Positions 52,173 through 62,346 of a stretch of DNA of 64,000 nt are shown in pieces. The notes beneath the pieces were generated by a model. It saw only the letters and a list, made by a program, of their open reading frames with translations, was not told the DNA's origin and ran no database searches. Made by a program: the position numbers and the translations under genes. Where the stretch lies: positions 434,001-498,000 of the forward strand of contig NZ_AQRA01000005.1 of the NCBI RefSeq assembly GCF_000626715.1. Direction: 5' to 3'. Origin of the DNA: Aquimarina atlantica (GTDB lineage Bacteria > Bacteroidota > Bacteroidia > Flavobacteriales > Flavobacteriaceae). Every line of letters starts with the position of its first letter. Within the stretch, counting starts at the first letter, position 1.

Positions 52173-52769
52173 ATGGTCAAAGAAAGAATAGCTAAAGTAG
52201 GTAGGGTAGTTATCCTTATTGTGGTAGTTGCTATAGTACAAAGTTGTAAGAATGAAGACACATCCTCGCAATCTGACGTTTTATTAAAATTGTTTAGTTT
52301 AAAAACGTCTAATGATTGGGTTATTACAATTCCTGAAACAAATGCTAAATGTAAGATTTCAGAAGTTGATACAGATTCTTTACATGTGGTAAAAGGTGTT
52401 TATGTGGATGGAGAAGAACGGGGAGAAGTTGTTATCGATTATTTAAAAATAACAACCTTAAATCAATCTTCTAAAAACGAACAATATTTCATGATCCCTT
52501 TCAAAGTTTCAAATCAAGGTTCGGGTATTTTTAATTATATAGGCATGTTTGTTTTAAATTATGAGGATAAAACAATTAAACAAATTGATTCTTATTTTTT
52601 AGGAGATAGAATTATAATTGATTCACTTGAGTATAATGGAAATGCTACTCTTCAGATTCAATTTAAAGCCCATTCAGAACAACAAAGCTTTTCTGAAACC
52701 CCTGTAGAACATGAAGAATTAGAAGTAAATGTCAGTAAAAAAGGTTTTGAGGAAGTTAAAAATGAATAG
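52173..52769 (+). CDS. Hypothetical lipoprotein
   Basis: 198 residues. Hydrophobic segment (VVILIVVVAIVQSC) with lipobox Cys near 25, then SQSDVLLKLFSLKTSNDWVITIPETNAKC. Beta-rich mature part (IDYLKITTLNQSSKNEQYFMIPFKVSNQGSGIFNYIGMFVLNYED). No family recognised. It follows the S41 gene by 15 bases, so it is probably in the same operon. Confidence 0.7.
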   Translation: MVKERIAKVGRVVILIVVVAIVQSCKNEDTSSQSDVLLKLFSLKTSNDWVITIPETNAKCKISEVDTDSLHVVKGVYVDGEERGEVVIDYLKITTLNQSSKNEQYFMIPFKVSNQGSGIFNYIGMFVLNYEDKTIKQIDSYFLGDRIIIDSLEYNGNATLQIQFKAHSEQQSFSETPVEHEELEVNVSKKGFEEVKNE

Positions 52770-52954
52770 TATAGATACTATATAAAGTAATAAGTACAGC
52801 TATTATCTATTCTAGAGTATAGTTTATAATATTTAATTTACTTTTACATCATAAATCAAAAGTGTAAGGAAACGCTAGCTAGGTACTATCGATAATCTTA
52901 ATGAAAATAGATGTGTTAGCATTGGTACTCTAGTTCGAATAAATAATAAAATAT

Positions 52955-53719
52955 ATGAAAAGATTTAGCCTTTATGTGTTAACTATGGTATCATCTTTAC
53001 TTATGGTAGGATGTCAATTTTCAGAGCATTTGAATTTGAATGAAGATGGAACAGGAAAAATAACCATAAACTTTGATGGATCAGAGCTTATGAAGATGGG
53101 CGAAGGACAGGTTGCAGAAAAGAAAGAAAAAATAGACTCGCTACTGGTTTTTAATGACTTTTTAGAGGAGCATAAGGATAGTATTTCAAAATTATCAAAA
53201 GAAATGCAGGAACGACTGAAAAGGCTAAAAGATTTTGAAATGCATATCGTGGTCAATTCTGAAGCTAAAGAAATGAATATGGATATGTACAAAGACTTTA
53301 AAGATGTTTCTGAGTTAGGTGATATATTTAGTGATTTTAAAACCGCTATGGTTATCGAGGGTAAGAATAATAAGACTCCGGGAAATGGGAGTACGTTTGA
53401 TCCTCTCGAAACATTAACATCGGAAGAAGGAGGAACCAAAGTAAGCTATAGTTTTAAAAACAATAAGTTTAGTAGGATTACAGAGATTATTGATGCCGAG
53501 AAGGTTAAAAAAAGCATGGATAGCTTAGAGAAGACCCGAATGTTTTTGGCGAGCTCTAAATATAAATTAAAGTATACTTTTCCGAGAAAAATAGTGAAAA
53601 TGTCATCTGATAAAGCCACATTTAGCTTAGATATGAAAAGTTTTATACTCGAAGTCGGGTTTATCGAGTTTATGGAAAACCCTAAGATATTAGATGTCGA
53701 AGTCGAGCTCGAAAATTAA
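52955..53719 (+). CDS. Hypothetical lipoprotein, helical mature region
   Basis: 254 residues. Lipobox in LLMVGC (Cys20). It begins SEHLNLNEDGTGKITINFDGSELMKMGEGQVAEKKEKIDSLLVFNDFLEE and has a long charged helical region (SKLSKEMQERLKRLKDFEMHIVV). Resembles Bacteroidota lipoproteins of unknown function that carry a beta strand 'NEDGTGxI' motif. No catalytic residues. It lies upstream of lipB. Confidence 0.75.
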   Translation: MKRFSLYVLTMVSSLLMVGCQFSEHLNLNEDGTGKITINFDGSELMKMGEGQVAEKKEKIDSLLVFNDFLEEHKDSISKLSKEMQERLKRLKDFEMHIVVNSEAKEMNMDMYKDFKDVSELGDIFSDFKTAMVIEGKNNKTPGNGSTFDPLETLTSEEGGTKVSYSFKNNKFSRITEIIDAEKVKKSMDSLEKTRMFLASSKYKLKYTFPRKIVKMSSDKATFSLDMKSFILEVGFIEFMENPKILDVEVELEN

Positions 53720-53750
53720 AAAAAATATTATTTCACTTTTTTTTATGACG

Positions 53751-53758
53751 TATCTTTG
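53751..53758 (+). promoter_or_regulatory. Predicted -7 box of lipB
   Basis: TATCTTTG, full match to TAnnTTTG, ending 6 bases before the lipB ATG at 53765. If used, transcription would begin at or very near the start codon, giving a leaderless message. Confidence 0.55.
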
Positions 53759-53764
53759 TGAACT

Positions 53765-54481
53765 ATGAATAAAAAAATTCAACTCCAGGATATTGGCCGT
53801 AAAGATTATAAAGAAACCTGGGAGTATCAGGAAACTCTTTTTAAAGAGATTTTAGATATAAAAATAAAAAATCGAAGAGAAGATGCAGGGCTTAGTACAC
53901 CAAATCACTTTCTTTTTGTAGAACACCCACATGTATATACGTTGGGTAAAAGTGGTGATATTAGCAATTTGTTATTATCAGAAGAACAATTAAAAGAAAA
54001 AGAAGCCACATTTTATAAAATTAATAGAGGAGGAGATATCACCTATCATGGCCCCGGGCAGATTGTAGGGTATCCAATTCTTGATCTTGATAATTTCTTT
54101 ACTGATATCCATAAGTATCTTCGTTTTCTGGAAGAAATGGTGATTCTTACTTTGGCAGAGTATGATATTAATGCCACAAGAAGCGAAGGTGAAACTGGAG
54201 TATGGATTGATGTGGGCACTCCGTTTGCCCGTAAAATCTGCGCTATGGGAGTTCGGGCCAGTCGTTGGGTTACCATGCATGGCTTTGCCTTAAATATTAA
54301 TGCCAACCTGGGGTATTTTGATCATATTATCCCTTGTGGAATAAAAGACAAAACCGTTACATCCTTACATGTCGAATTAGGAGTGGATCATGTAGATATT
54401 GACGAGGTTAAAGCAAAGTTGCTAAAACATTTTACAACTCTTTTTGAAGCTGAATTCATACAGCAAAAGGCCGAAATTTAA
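53765..54481 (+). CDS. lipB: Lipoyl(octanoyl) transferase LipB
   Basis: 238 residues. The conserved motifs are all seen: RGGDITYHGPGQIVGYPILDL (88-108), the catalytic Lys157 in FARKICAMGVRASRWVTMHGFALN and the catalytic Cys191 in IIPCGI. It transfers octanoyl from acyl carrier protein to lipoyl-dependent E2 and GcvH proteins in the cytosol, the first step of de novo lipoate formation (LipA then adds sulfur). Length matches the family. Upstream box TATCTTTG suggests its own promoter. Confidence 0.96.
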   Translation: MNKKIQLQDIGRKDYKETWEYQETLFKEILDIKIKNRREDAGLSTPNHFLFVEHPHVYTLGKSGDISNLLLSEEQLKEKEATFYKINRGGDITYHGPGQIVGYPILDLDNFFTDIHKYLRFLEEMVILTLAEYDINATRSEGETGVWIDVGTPFARKICAMGVRASRWVTMHGFALNINANLGYFDHIIPCGIKDKTVTSLHVELGVDHVDIDEVKAKLLKHFTTLFEAEFIQQKAEI

Positions 54482-54699
54482 TCCCGAGCTAGATTATATT
54501 AACTACATTCTATAGCTTATTTCATACTAAAAAAGTTAATCCTGGGTTTTATATGCAGAGGTGATTTAATTTTTTTTGATTGAAGTGAAAAATCTAGGTA
54601 GAAAAAAGAAACATTTTCGAATTATTGAAAAAAGTTTAATTCCCTTCAAAATAGCAATCTGATCTTTTGTATAAAAGAAATGATTAAAATTATAAACAA

Positions 54700-55236
54700 A
54701 TGAAGGTATATACTTTTCTTAGTGTTCTTATGCTGGTATGCGCATGCAAAACTCAAAATACAGTCGATTCTTCAAAAGAAATTGCGATAGTTTCAGAACC
54801 TCAAAATAAAGAAGGGTATTGTCCTGAAAGCGGAAACTGTACTGTAAAACTTCATAAAAACTCTTCGCTGGTGCTAAAAAAAGATACCGCAGATAGCTAT
54901 TATCCTGTTATCGAAAAAGGAGAAGGGGTAGTTGTCGAATTTGAATTTTTAATCAAAGGGCCAGAAGGTACTGCAGATGGGGATTATTCTGAAACCATAC
55001 ATTTTGAAATCAATAAAGCTATAGAAACTCTAAATATAAAAGGGGAGGCATTAGGGCAAGTACAGTTACTTTTTGGGAAACATTGTTTTTGTAGAGGAGA
55101 GGCAGGATATTACAAAATAAAACATGGGAATTTGACGCTTCAAAAATCAAAAGAAAACATCAATATTGATATATCGTTTAGTATACCCGAGGTTTCTCAT
55201 AAAATCTTCAACATTAAAGAAAAAATAAAACTTTAA
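54700..55236 (+). CDS. Hypothetical lipoprotein
   Basis: 178 residues. Signal with lipobox (LSVLMLVCAC, Cys near 16). Mature part has four to five Cys (YCPESGNCTVKLHK, HCFCRGEAGYYKI) which may form disulfides or bind metal, and beta segments (GVVVEFEFLIKGPEGTADGDYSETIHFEINKA). No family recognised. It ends against a convergent terminator hairpin. Confidence 0.7.
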   Translation: MKVYTFLSVLMLVCACKTQNTVDSSKEIAIVSEPQNKEGYCPESGNCTVKLHKNSSLVLKKDTADSYYPVIEKGEGVVVEFEFLIKGPEGTADGDYSETIHFEINKAIETLNIKGEALGQVQLLFGKHCFCRGEAGYYKIKHGNLTLQKSKENINIDISFSIPEVSHKIFNIKEKIKL

Positions 55237-55255
55237 TCAGGTTTAACTTAAAAAA

Positions 55256-55287
55256 GTAAGCGATGCATTTCTCAATGCATCGCTTAC
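55256..55287 (-). terminator. Terminator hairpin between convergent genes
   Basis: GTAAGCGATGCATT-TCTC-AATGCATCGCTTAC: perfect 14-base arms with a 4-base loop; on the minus strand followed by TTTTTT. Serves the metalloprotease gene, perhaps also the plus-strand lipoprotein. Confidence 0.9.
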
Positions 55288-55310
55288 CATAATTAACTAT
55301 TATCGAATAT

Positions 55311-58300
55311 TTACTCTTGTACAAATTGAAAAGATTTGTATTTACCTTTACCTCCCGGGTTAAGTTTCAGGATATATAATCCCGATGGTAATGCACTGGT
55401 ATTAATTGTTTTTTGAACTAACTTACCTTTCATTACGATTTTTCCAAGAATACTTACAATTTCATAAGAGGTATCTTTTTTAGAAACGATCACATGTAGT
55501 AAACGATCTTTTCCTACAGGATTAGGGAATGCAGATATTTCTACTTGTTTTGTAGTTGTTGTACCATCTACGGTTACTAATGATCTTGCAGAAGGACTGC
55601 CGATTGTAAATGTTGTTGCTTCAGAAGATCCAAAAGACCCTCCAGAAGCGATTGTAGTTCCTTCTGAAGTAAGCGTATAGGATCCATTACCATAGGCACA
55701 GCAGATACCATCGCCATACGAATCATTAAGTGTAAACGTATAGGTTCCTGGTTCTAAGCACTCTGTAATTGTTAGTGTTGATCCATCGGGTTGAGAGCCA
55801 TAAGTTCCTCCTGATGCTACAACCTGGCTATTGCTATCTGTAATTTGCCAGCTGGTTTCTTCTGGGTAATTGTCAAAATTAAGCGTTAATACAACATCAG
55901 TACAGGTAGTTTGTGACCCTCCTTCGCTTAAACTCACATCATCTATAGCCATATCACCTTGCCAGGTATTACCTGTAACTCCATTAAAACGTAATTGTAC
56001 TGTGCCACCTAAGTACGTACTTAAGTCTACAGTTGCCGATTGCCATGAGTTTCCTTGATTTCCTGATTTAGACCAAACTGAAGTCCATGTAGCACCGTTA
56101 TCATTACTGGCTTCTAATGCCAGGCTACCCATAGTCGAAGCACCATACATGTGATACTTAAATGAGAAATTAGCTTTTGTCTGACCCGTTAAATCAAAAC
56201 AAGGAGAATTAAGAATTGCTCTTTTAGTAGGATAATTAGGTGTAGACGATTCCATATACACATAATAAGTGCCTTGTGAAGCGCTAGAAGGTCCAGTGTT
56301 TCTGGATGGAGTTCCGTTAGCATCTACAGCCCAATCAAAATCATCTCCCGTTGCCTGTTTCCAAGCTCCAAGAGTATTTTCGAACCCTTCGGTATATGGG
56401 AATGATGAGATCTCTGCAGTACAAGAAGAACCTCCTGTATCCGGAAGAGTTGTAATATTTACAGTATTACTGGCATTAGATTCGTTACCAGAAGCATCTT
56501 TTGCCTTTACGCTAAAGCTATAGGCAGTATCTGGTGATAATCCAGTTGCTTGATAAGAAGTAGTCGTAACTGTAGAGATGACTGTAGTCCCTCTATAAAC
56601 ATCATATCCGCTAACTCCTACATTATCGGTAGAAGCATCCCAGGAAAGATCAACCGTGGTCTTTGTAATATTAGAAGCTGCTAAATTAGCGGGAGCTGTT
56701 GGTGCTTGAGTATCTGGTTGCGAAAGCGTAGTAGCATTGGCAGTGTTACTGAAATTAGATTCATTACCTGCTGCATCTTTTGCTTTTACTCTAAAACTAT
56801 ATGATGTATTAGCCGATAATCCTGTAACCTGGTATGAAGTAGAGGTTACTGTTGTAATTACACTATTTCCTTGGTAAATATCATATCCTGTAACTCCTAC
56901 ATTATCTGTTGCGGCGTTCCAGTTAAGATCAACCGTAGTTTGTGTGATATTCGAAGCAGCTAAACCATCTGGAGTTGTAGGGGCTTGTGTATCTCCACCA
57001 CTTCCTCCAGAGATTTCAAAATTGGCATTAGAAATATCATAGAAAATATGTCCGGATCCTCTAACCATTATTCTGTTTTGCGTTCCTACCGCATTTGGTA
57101 CAGTGATGCTATGAGAACCATCATTAGGTACTGCCGAGGCAATTGTTGTTGTGTATGTATTTCCTCCATCGGTAGATAGTAAAATATCTACATTGGCAGC
57201 ATTAATACCATTACCAGTTGTTCCTGCAACATCCCAGGTAACGGTTTGCGTTGATCCCGAAGCCCAGTTAACATTGGTGTTAGGAGCATTAACAACAAAA
57301 GGTCCTGCTGCACCGGCAACGGTTATTTTTGTATCGTCACTGGCAGTGCTCGCTCCACCAGATGCATTATCTCTTACTGTAAGTCTAAAGTTCATTGTTC
57401 TGCTTACAGAAGGAACAACCTCCCATGTAGAAGAGGTTTGCCCCGAAATAACTGTTGGTAATGCCGGCATATATCTGTCGGGCGAAGCAGTTGGAGTCAA
57501 AGATCTAAAAGCAGGTCCGTTGGTCGAAGTGGCAACAGGTGGCATAGTTGCCGGTTGTGCATCCATTTGCTCCCAGCAATATGTAAGATTGTTTCCCGAA
57601 TTAGCATCGGATCCATTACCTTTTAGTACAAATGGTGTTGAGGCAGGAATCGTATAATCCTGTCCTGCATTAGCAGTAGGGGCAGCATTACCAGTATTGC
57701 TTTGAGCACCGCATGTACTGTTTCCTTGCGAAATATTCTGCCACATTTCCTGGATGCTAATCGCATGAAAATAAGCATCACTATTGTTTTGTACGTTTGG
57801 AGAACAAATACCAGCATATCCCATAATCGTAGAAGCACTTCCTGGCTCTACAGATGCATTAGATCTCTGGCAGCTATTGTTTTGAGTATGATTTCCGCCG
57901 AATTGATGCCCCATTTCATGAGCAACATAATCTACATCATATGCATCCCCGATAGGACGACCACTTCCTGTGATTCCTCGTGCTTTAGAGTTGGTACATG
58001 GAGATCTAAGCTGTGCCAATCCTCCTCCTCCGGTACTAAATGCATGTCCGATGTCATAATTGTTAAAACCAATAACATTGTCACAAACAGTCTGACTTTC
58101 ATTAATTAATGCATTGGCGTTACTGTTACTTAAATTATCAGTATTAGCATCTAAAAAAATGATATCTGTATTATTATTTACTAATACCATGGTAAGAGCA
58201 AGGTCTCTTTCAAAAATACCATTTACTCGAGTCATAGTAGTATTTACGGCAGAAAGTACAGCTTCTTTTTTTACCTGATCAGAGGCGCCAGAGCTAACTC

Positions 58301-58967
58301 CCTGATTGTTAATATGAAATTGAGAATATTCTCCGGTACATGCGATAGCTAATCTAAAAGTTCTTAGCTTACCGTCATTAGCATTTCTTAAAGCATTGAA
58401 TTGCTGATTAGAAAAGTTTGATTTAACATTTTCTTCAACCAGGCACTCAAAACTATTAGGGTCAGCGGGTAGATCTGCTTTAGCATAACAGATATAACTC
58501 GTTTTATCTTTTGTATACGGATCAATATAGATAGTCGAATGATTTCCAGAAGTTATCATGGCGTGTAAACCAACTTTAGAAAAACTAAATCTGGCAATAG
58601 ATGTAGGATCATCAATCCCGTAGCCAACAAAAGATTGGATACTTGGAAATCGCTTTGCGAGCCCTTCTTCAAGAACAGAAGCTTCGAGGATTCTAAATTT
58701 TTGTAATACTCCTTTTGCAGTAGGGAGTTGGATTACAACACCAGAACTTTTTTGTTGTACTCTTGATGGTGTACGTTGCAAAATAGATTTCAACGCTGTA
58801 GTGTTTAAGTTAAATAGTTGATACTGTGTTGGAGTTGTTTTTCTAAGCTCTTTGGATTTGGCTTGTGCTTTAGCAGGCGATACGGGACTCCATAGCTGCG
58901 CATTAACACTAATACTCGCGAATAAGAACGAGAGTACCAGTATTTTGTTAAAAATACTTGTTTTCAT
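55311..58967 (-). CDS. Secreted reprolysin-like metalloprotease with FN3 domains and T9SS sorting signal
   Basis: 1218 residues. Signal peptide (ILVLSFLFASISVNAQ), a propeptide (to about 200), then an M12B reprolysin-like zinc domain: HEMGHQFGGNH (about 347-357) is the HExxHxxGxxH motif and VEPGSASTIMGYAG holds the Met turn. Two fibronectin type III domains (TPDGLAASNITQTTVDLNWNAATDN / APANLAASNITKTTVDLSWDASTDN), a MAM-like region (SFPYTEGFENTLGAWKQ), and a C-terminal domain ending in the T9SS type A sorting signature (SAFPNPVGKDRLLHVIV, GLYILKL). Secreted through the outer membrane by T9SS; proteolysis inferred. Confidence 0.95.
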   Translation of the reverse strand: MKTSIFNKILVLSFLFASISVNAQLWSPVSPAKAQAKSKELRKTTPTQYQLFNLNTTALKSILQRTPSRVQQKSSGVVIQLPTAKGVLQKFRILEASVLEEGLAKRFPSIQSFVGYGIDDPTSIARFSFSKVGLHAMITSGNHSTIYIDPYTKDKTSYICYAKADLPADPNSFECLVEENVKSNFSNQQFNALRNANDGKLRTFRLAIACTGEYSQFHINNQGVSSGASDQVKKEAVLSAVNTTMTRVNGIFERDLALTMVLVNNNTDIIFLDANTDNLSNSNANALINESQTVCDNVIGFNNYDIGHAFSTGGGGLAQLRSPCTNSKARGITGSGRPIGDAYDVDYVAHEMGHQFGGNHTQNNSCQRSNASVEPGSASTIMGYAGICSPNVQNNSDAYFHAISIQEMWQNISQGNSTCGAQSNTGNAAPTANAGQDYTIPASTPFVLKGNGSDANSGNNLTYCWEQMDAQPATMPPVATSTNGPAFRSLTPTASPDRYMPALPTVISGQTSSTWEVVPSVSRTMNFRLTVRDNASGGASTASDDTKITVAGAAGPFVVNAPNTNVNWASGSTQTVTWDVAGTTGNGINAANVDILLSTDGGNTYTTTIASAVPNDGSHSITVPNAVGTQNRIMVRGSGHIFYDISNANFEISGGSGGDTQAPTTPDGLAASNITQTTVDLNWNAATDNVGVTGYDIYQGNSVITTVTSTSYQVTGLSANTSYSFRVKAKDAAGNESNFSNTANATTLSQPDTQAPTAPANLAASNITKTTVDLSWDASTDNVGVSGYDVYRGTTVISTVTTTSYQATGLSPDTAYSFSVKAKDASGNESNASNTVNITTLPDTGGSSCTAEISSFPYTEGFENTLGAWKQATGDDFDWAVDANGTPSRNTGPSSASQGTYYVYMESSTPNYPTKRAILNSPCFDLTGQTKANFSFKYHMYGASTMGSLALEASNDNGATWTSVWSKSGNQGNSWQSATVDLSTYLGGTVQLRFNGVTGNTWQGDMAIDDVSLSEGGSQTTCTDVVLTLNFDNYPEETSWQITDSNSQVVASGGTYGSQPDGSTLTITECLEPGTYTFTLNDSYGDGICCAYGNGSYTLTSEGTTIASGGSFGSSEATTFTIGSPSARSLVTVDGTTTTKQVEISAFPNPVGKDRLLHVIVSKKDTSYEIVSILGKIVMKGKLVQKTINTSALPSGLYILKLNPGGKGKYKSFQFVQE

Positions 58968-59195
58968 AATTGAGTTTGGTTTGTGTTAGTAAATCTATAG
59001 TCGTTGGCTGTACAACTCCTAATCATGAAATTTAGTACTTGTAAAATAACATTTAACATAAAATAATAATAACCATCTCAAAATCTTAAATTAATGTTAA
59101 AAAAAATATATAAACGTATTTTCTTAAAACAGTAAGGAGGGAAGTGAGAAAACACTCTGTATTATAGAGTTATGTGTAAATTGAATTCTAGTAAA

Positions 59196-59227
59196 AGAAA
59201 ACCCGAAATCTAAATTTCGGGTTTTCT
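59196..59227 (-). terminator. Rho-independent terminator hairpin
   Basis: AAAGAAAACCCGAAAT and ATTTCGGGTTTTCTTT arms with a CTAA loop, 26 bases downstream of the gene at 59253 on the minus strand; T-rich on both sides. Confidence 0.9.
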
Positions 59228-59252
59228 TTTATCGATGTTTTTTAACAATGGA

Positions 59253-61721
59253 TTAATTTATTTGATAGATGAGTACTCCATTTTCTTCTCCCTGAACTAC
59301 AAATTCGAGATTAGGATCCTTATCCATATTCCCTAAACTTAATACAGAGTTACCATATACCGGGAAATTAGGAAATAGCTCAGCATTGCTATCATATAAG
59401 TATACTTTTTTGGCTTGTATATCAGTGATAGTAATATAGATCTTATTATTAATAAAATAAAGTTTAGGTTCTGTATACACTCCAAAATCAAGTTCAAGGG
59501 TTTTACCTTTTATAGTAAGCTTATTTTCAGAAAAAGTAACCAGAGTTTTATTGGTAGCTACCATTCTATTATCCTCATGCAAACTTAGGTTTTGCTCTAC
59601 AGCATTACCATCGTTTTGTACTTGAATTAATTTTCCACTTTTGGTAGTAGAGGTAAATTTGTTGAGATACTGGTACCATTCGTTTTTAGAAAAATCAACT
59701 TTTTCTTTTACATTAACTCGCGGTTTACCTATTCGATCCAGGATAGTTAATGTTCCATTTTTTTCAGAAAGTAAAATATAATCTTTAGTTCCTATCCTGA
59801 TATGTTTTGGCGGTAAAATAAGATCTGTTTCAGTATTTTTAAACCTAAAACCAGTTACAGCTTTTGCCTCTGCATCAAACATTTTGATTTCATTGCCCTG
59901 GGTAATAACAATGCGGTAACGCTTGCTTTTGTCATAATCAAATAACGCAAGTGGTTGTGTAATTGGTTTTTCAAATGTTTTAGGGTATGGTTTTACATCT
60001 TTTCCATCGCGATCAACGAGGTATAGGGTATTGGCAGTGTTAAATAATAGTTGGTATCTGCCGTTTTTGTAGATATCGATTTGTTGAATATCGCCTAGTA
60101 TTTCACCATCGACTTGTTTTTTCCAGAAAATGGCACCTTTATCAGAAATTAAATATACGTTGTTTTCGATATCCTGTACTGCCACATCCATACCTTTGGT
60201 TCTGTGGTTTTTAACAAGAACAGGTCTGGTTAATACTTTATTCTCCAGAGTAGTTGATGCGGTTTGTGTAACAGATGTAGCTGCACCTTTAGCTCTACTT
60301 TTTTGTAGGATACTATGCACATGAGCAAAATCGTTTTCTTTTATAATCTGTACTATTCCTACTTGATATCCTTTATCCTTAAGTGCTTCCCATTGCGACG
60401 AATATTCTTCTTCAACATTTTCAGAAATGTATTCTTTTATGTTTTTGATCGTACCCGCTATTAATATCGAAGATTCGTCGGATAAATCTTTTACAGTGGC
60501 TTTGTAATACTCTTGATCATAGAGTAGAGTTTGATTTAGGATATTAGCAATAATATCTTTAAGAGCTGCGGTAGAAGACCCAAAAATGATAAAATCATCC
60601 CGAACAAAATAAAACTTGGCGTCAAAATCGTTTACCAAAGGAGTAAGGATTTGCGAAAAAGCAGAGGAGCTTTTATAACTGTATATAGGTATATTTCTAT
60701 AAGTATCTATTTTATCTCCTGCCAGACTTTCCTGGGCCGTTTCGGGGTTTAGAGAATTTAGAACTAATATATTTTCTTTTTCTAGAAAGATCATACCGAT
60801 CTCAGAAACACCCGATAATATATCGTCTAGATCCCCTGGAATATCTTCTAATTCTCTATCCTGCGCAACAGATAGATTTTTTTTCAATATATCAAAGTCA
60901 TCATAAGTATAAGAGATAAATCCTTTTGCAGTAACAGGTGTCACTTTTGAAATTTCATTTTCCTGGGCAATAGTATTATCAAAAATCCCAATGGTACTGG
61001 ATAATGAATCTTTTTCTATAGCAATACCATCCAGATACATTGCATCCTGTCCTATAGTGGCATCAGCAGATATCCAACCGCTAAAATTTTGTAAGCTTTC
61101 GAGATCTGTATTAGGCAGTAATGCATTGTGGATGTTTTGTAGTTTTTTCCCATTAACAAGTACAGATAAGGTATTTTCGGTACCAGACACTTCATATACT
61201 TTTTGTAAATCTTTATCAATAGGAATCGGAGCAGCTTGCATTCGTATTGCATTCTCGATCAGTAATTGAGAAGAAGAGGCAATAAGCAGGCTATCCTGTC
61301 GGGTAGCAAAAAACGATTTTCCCTTTGATGTCACCTTATAAATAGTATTCTCAGAATAATTTATTGTTTCGATCTGTTTTGTATTTAGCGAATCGGTATT
61401 GATTACTGCAGGGTCGAATTTTGAAATATAAGTGTATTCATAATCGTTTTTTCCTAATGGAGAGAAGCATAATATGCTTTCTGTCTGATGAGTTTGATCC
61501 AGGATAGATAAATTTTTGAAATATTCAACAAAAGCAATTTGGTTATTGTTTTTGATAAAATTATTATCCCTTAATTTACTGGCAGCACCTTCAAGGTCAT
61601 TAATTTTTATAATAATTTGAGTATCTCTTGGGATGTGATCCAATAAAGAATTTGATTTTTTTGAGGTGTCCTCACAAGAAATAGCTATAAAAATTAGAAG
61701 AACAGCCGCTATCTTTTTCAT
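59253..61721 (-). CDS. Large hypothetical lipoprotein (DUF3352-like start, beta-propeller-like end)
   Basis: 822 residues from ATG 61719-61721 (MKKIAAVLLIFIAISC, lipobox Cys16); a longer frame begins at 61790. The N-terminal LLDHIPRDTQIIIKINDLEGAASKLRDNNFIKNN and the repeated KPVQ-like beta patterns resemble DUF3352. The C-terminal half has beta-blade-like repeats (NHRTKGMDVAVQDIENNVYLISDKGAIFWKK; YLVDRDGKDVKPYP; TLTILDRIGKPRVN; NKIYITITDIQAKKVYLYDSNAELFPNFPVYG). Probably periplasmic; function unknown. It is separated from rnhB by a nucleotidyltransferase pair. Confidence 0.82.
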   Translation of the reverse strand: MKKIAAVLLIFIAISCEDTSKKSNSLLDHIPRDTQIIIKINDLEGAASKLRDNNFIKNNNQIAFVEYFKNLSILDQTHQTESILCFSPLGKNDYEYTYISKFDPAVINTDSLNTKQIETINYSENTIYKVTSKGKSFFATRQDSLLIASSSQLLIENAIRMQAAPIPIDKDLQKVYEVSGTENTLSVLVNGKKLQNIHNALLPNTDLESLQNFSGWISADATIGQDAMYLDGIAIEKDSLSSTIGIFDNTIAQENEISKVTPVTAKGFISYTYDDFDILKKNLSVAQDRELEDIPGDLDDILSGVSEIGMIFLEKENILVLNSLNPETAQESLAGDKIDTYRNIPIYSYKSSSAFSQILTPLVNDFDAKFYFVRDDFIIFGSSTAALKDIIANILNQTLLYDQEYYKATVKDLSDESSILIAGTIKNIKEYISENVEEEYSSQWEALKDKGYQVGIVQIIKENDFAHVHSILQKSRAKGAATSVTQTASTTLENKVLTRPVLVKNHRTKGMDVAVQDIENNVYLISDKGAIFWKKQVDGEILGDIQQIDIYKNGRYQLLFNTANTLYLVDRDGKDVKPYPKTFEKPITQPLALFDYDKSKRYRIVITQGNEIKMFDAEAKAVTGFRFKNTETDLILPPKHIRIGTKDYILLSEKNGTLTILDRIGKPRVNVKEKVDFSKNEWYQYLNKFTSTTKSGKLIQVQNDGNAVEQNLSLHEDNRMVATNKTLVTFSENKLTIKGKTLELDFGVYTEPKLYFINNKIYITITDIQAKKVYLYDSNAELFPNFPVYGNSVLSLGNMDKDPNLEFVVQGEENGVLIYQIN

Positions 61722-61838
61722 TATGCCAATGCGTTTTGTATTCTTTAATTTGGTTATCAAAATAAAAAAGTTCAATTTCCTGGTTTGCAAAATATAAAGT
61801 CTAATTTAATAATTTATTTAACTTAAGGTATCTAAAAT

Positions 61839-62345
61839 TCATTTTTCACCTTTACGTTTTTCTATGTCTTTTTTGATTTCTTGTAATTGCTGAACATCAA
61901 GCAAATCCTTTGGTCTCTGAGCCTTAATTTTACTGTTGATCAAATCTTCATAAGAGATTACATTCCACTTTAAGAATTCATTATTATTTATGACTACAGA
62001 TTCACTATCCTTATATGCTTCTTCAAAAGTTTTATCAGAAGAGAAATTAGTTATCAATTCAAGGTCTATATCAACAGGTGAAAATTTGATAGAAATATTC
62101 TGCCTTTGTTCCTTAACATCATCTGGGAAGTCATTAATTTCATATCCCATTTCTCTAAAAACCCTAATCAAACCATTTAAGTTTTGTTGAGTAACATCTA
62201 TCCAAAAATCAACATCTGCAGAATGCCTCTGATAACCATGAAAATTAACTGCACCACCTCCAACCATAATCATTCTAACATTATGTTTGTTAGATAGCTT
62301 TATAAAAGTATCTATTTTTTCTTTCCATTGAGTTATACTATCCAT
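61839..62345 (-). CDS. DUF6036/AbiEii-like nucleotidyltransferase
   Basis: 168 residues. MVGGGAVNFHGYQRHSADVDFWIDVTQQN carries the nucleotidyltransferase Gly-rich start and DxD-type DVDFW pattern; FSPVDIDLELITNFSSD follows with the third Asp. These belong to the DNA-polymerase-beta-like fold found in AbiEii-type and MNT-type toxins or antitoxins. Its start codon lies one base after the stop of a 58-residue partner gene, so the two form an operon. Possible toxin-antitoxin unit; inference. Confidence 0.85.
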   Translation of the reverse strand: MDSITQWKEKIDTFIKLSNKHNVRMIMVGGGAVNFHGYQRHSADVDFWIDVTQQNLNGLIRVFREMGYEINDFPDDVKEQRQNISIKFSPVDIDLELITNFSSDKTFEEAYKDSESVVINNNEFLKWNVISYEDLINSKIKAQRPKDLLDVQQLQEIKKDIEKRKGEK

Positions 62346-62346
62346 C

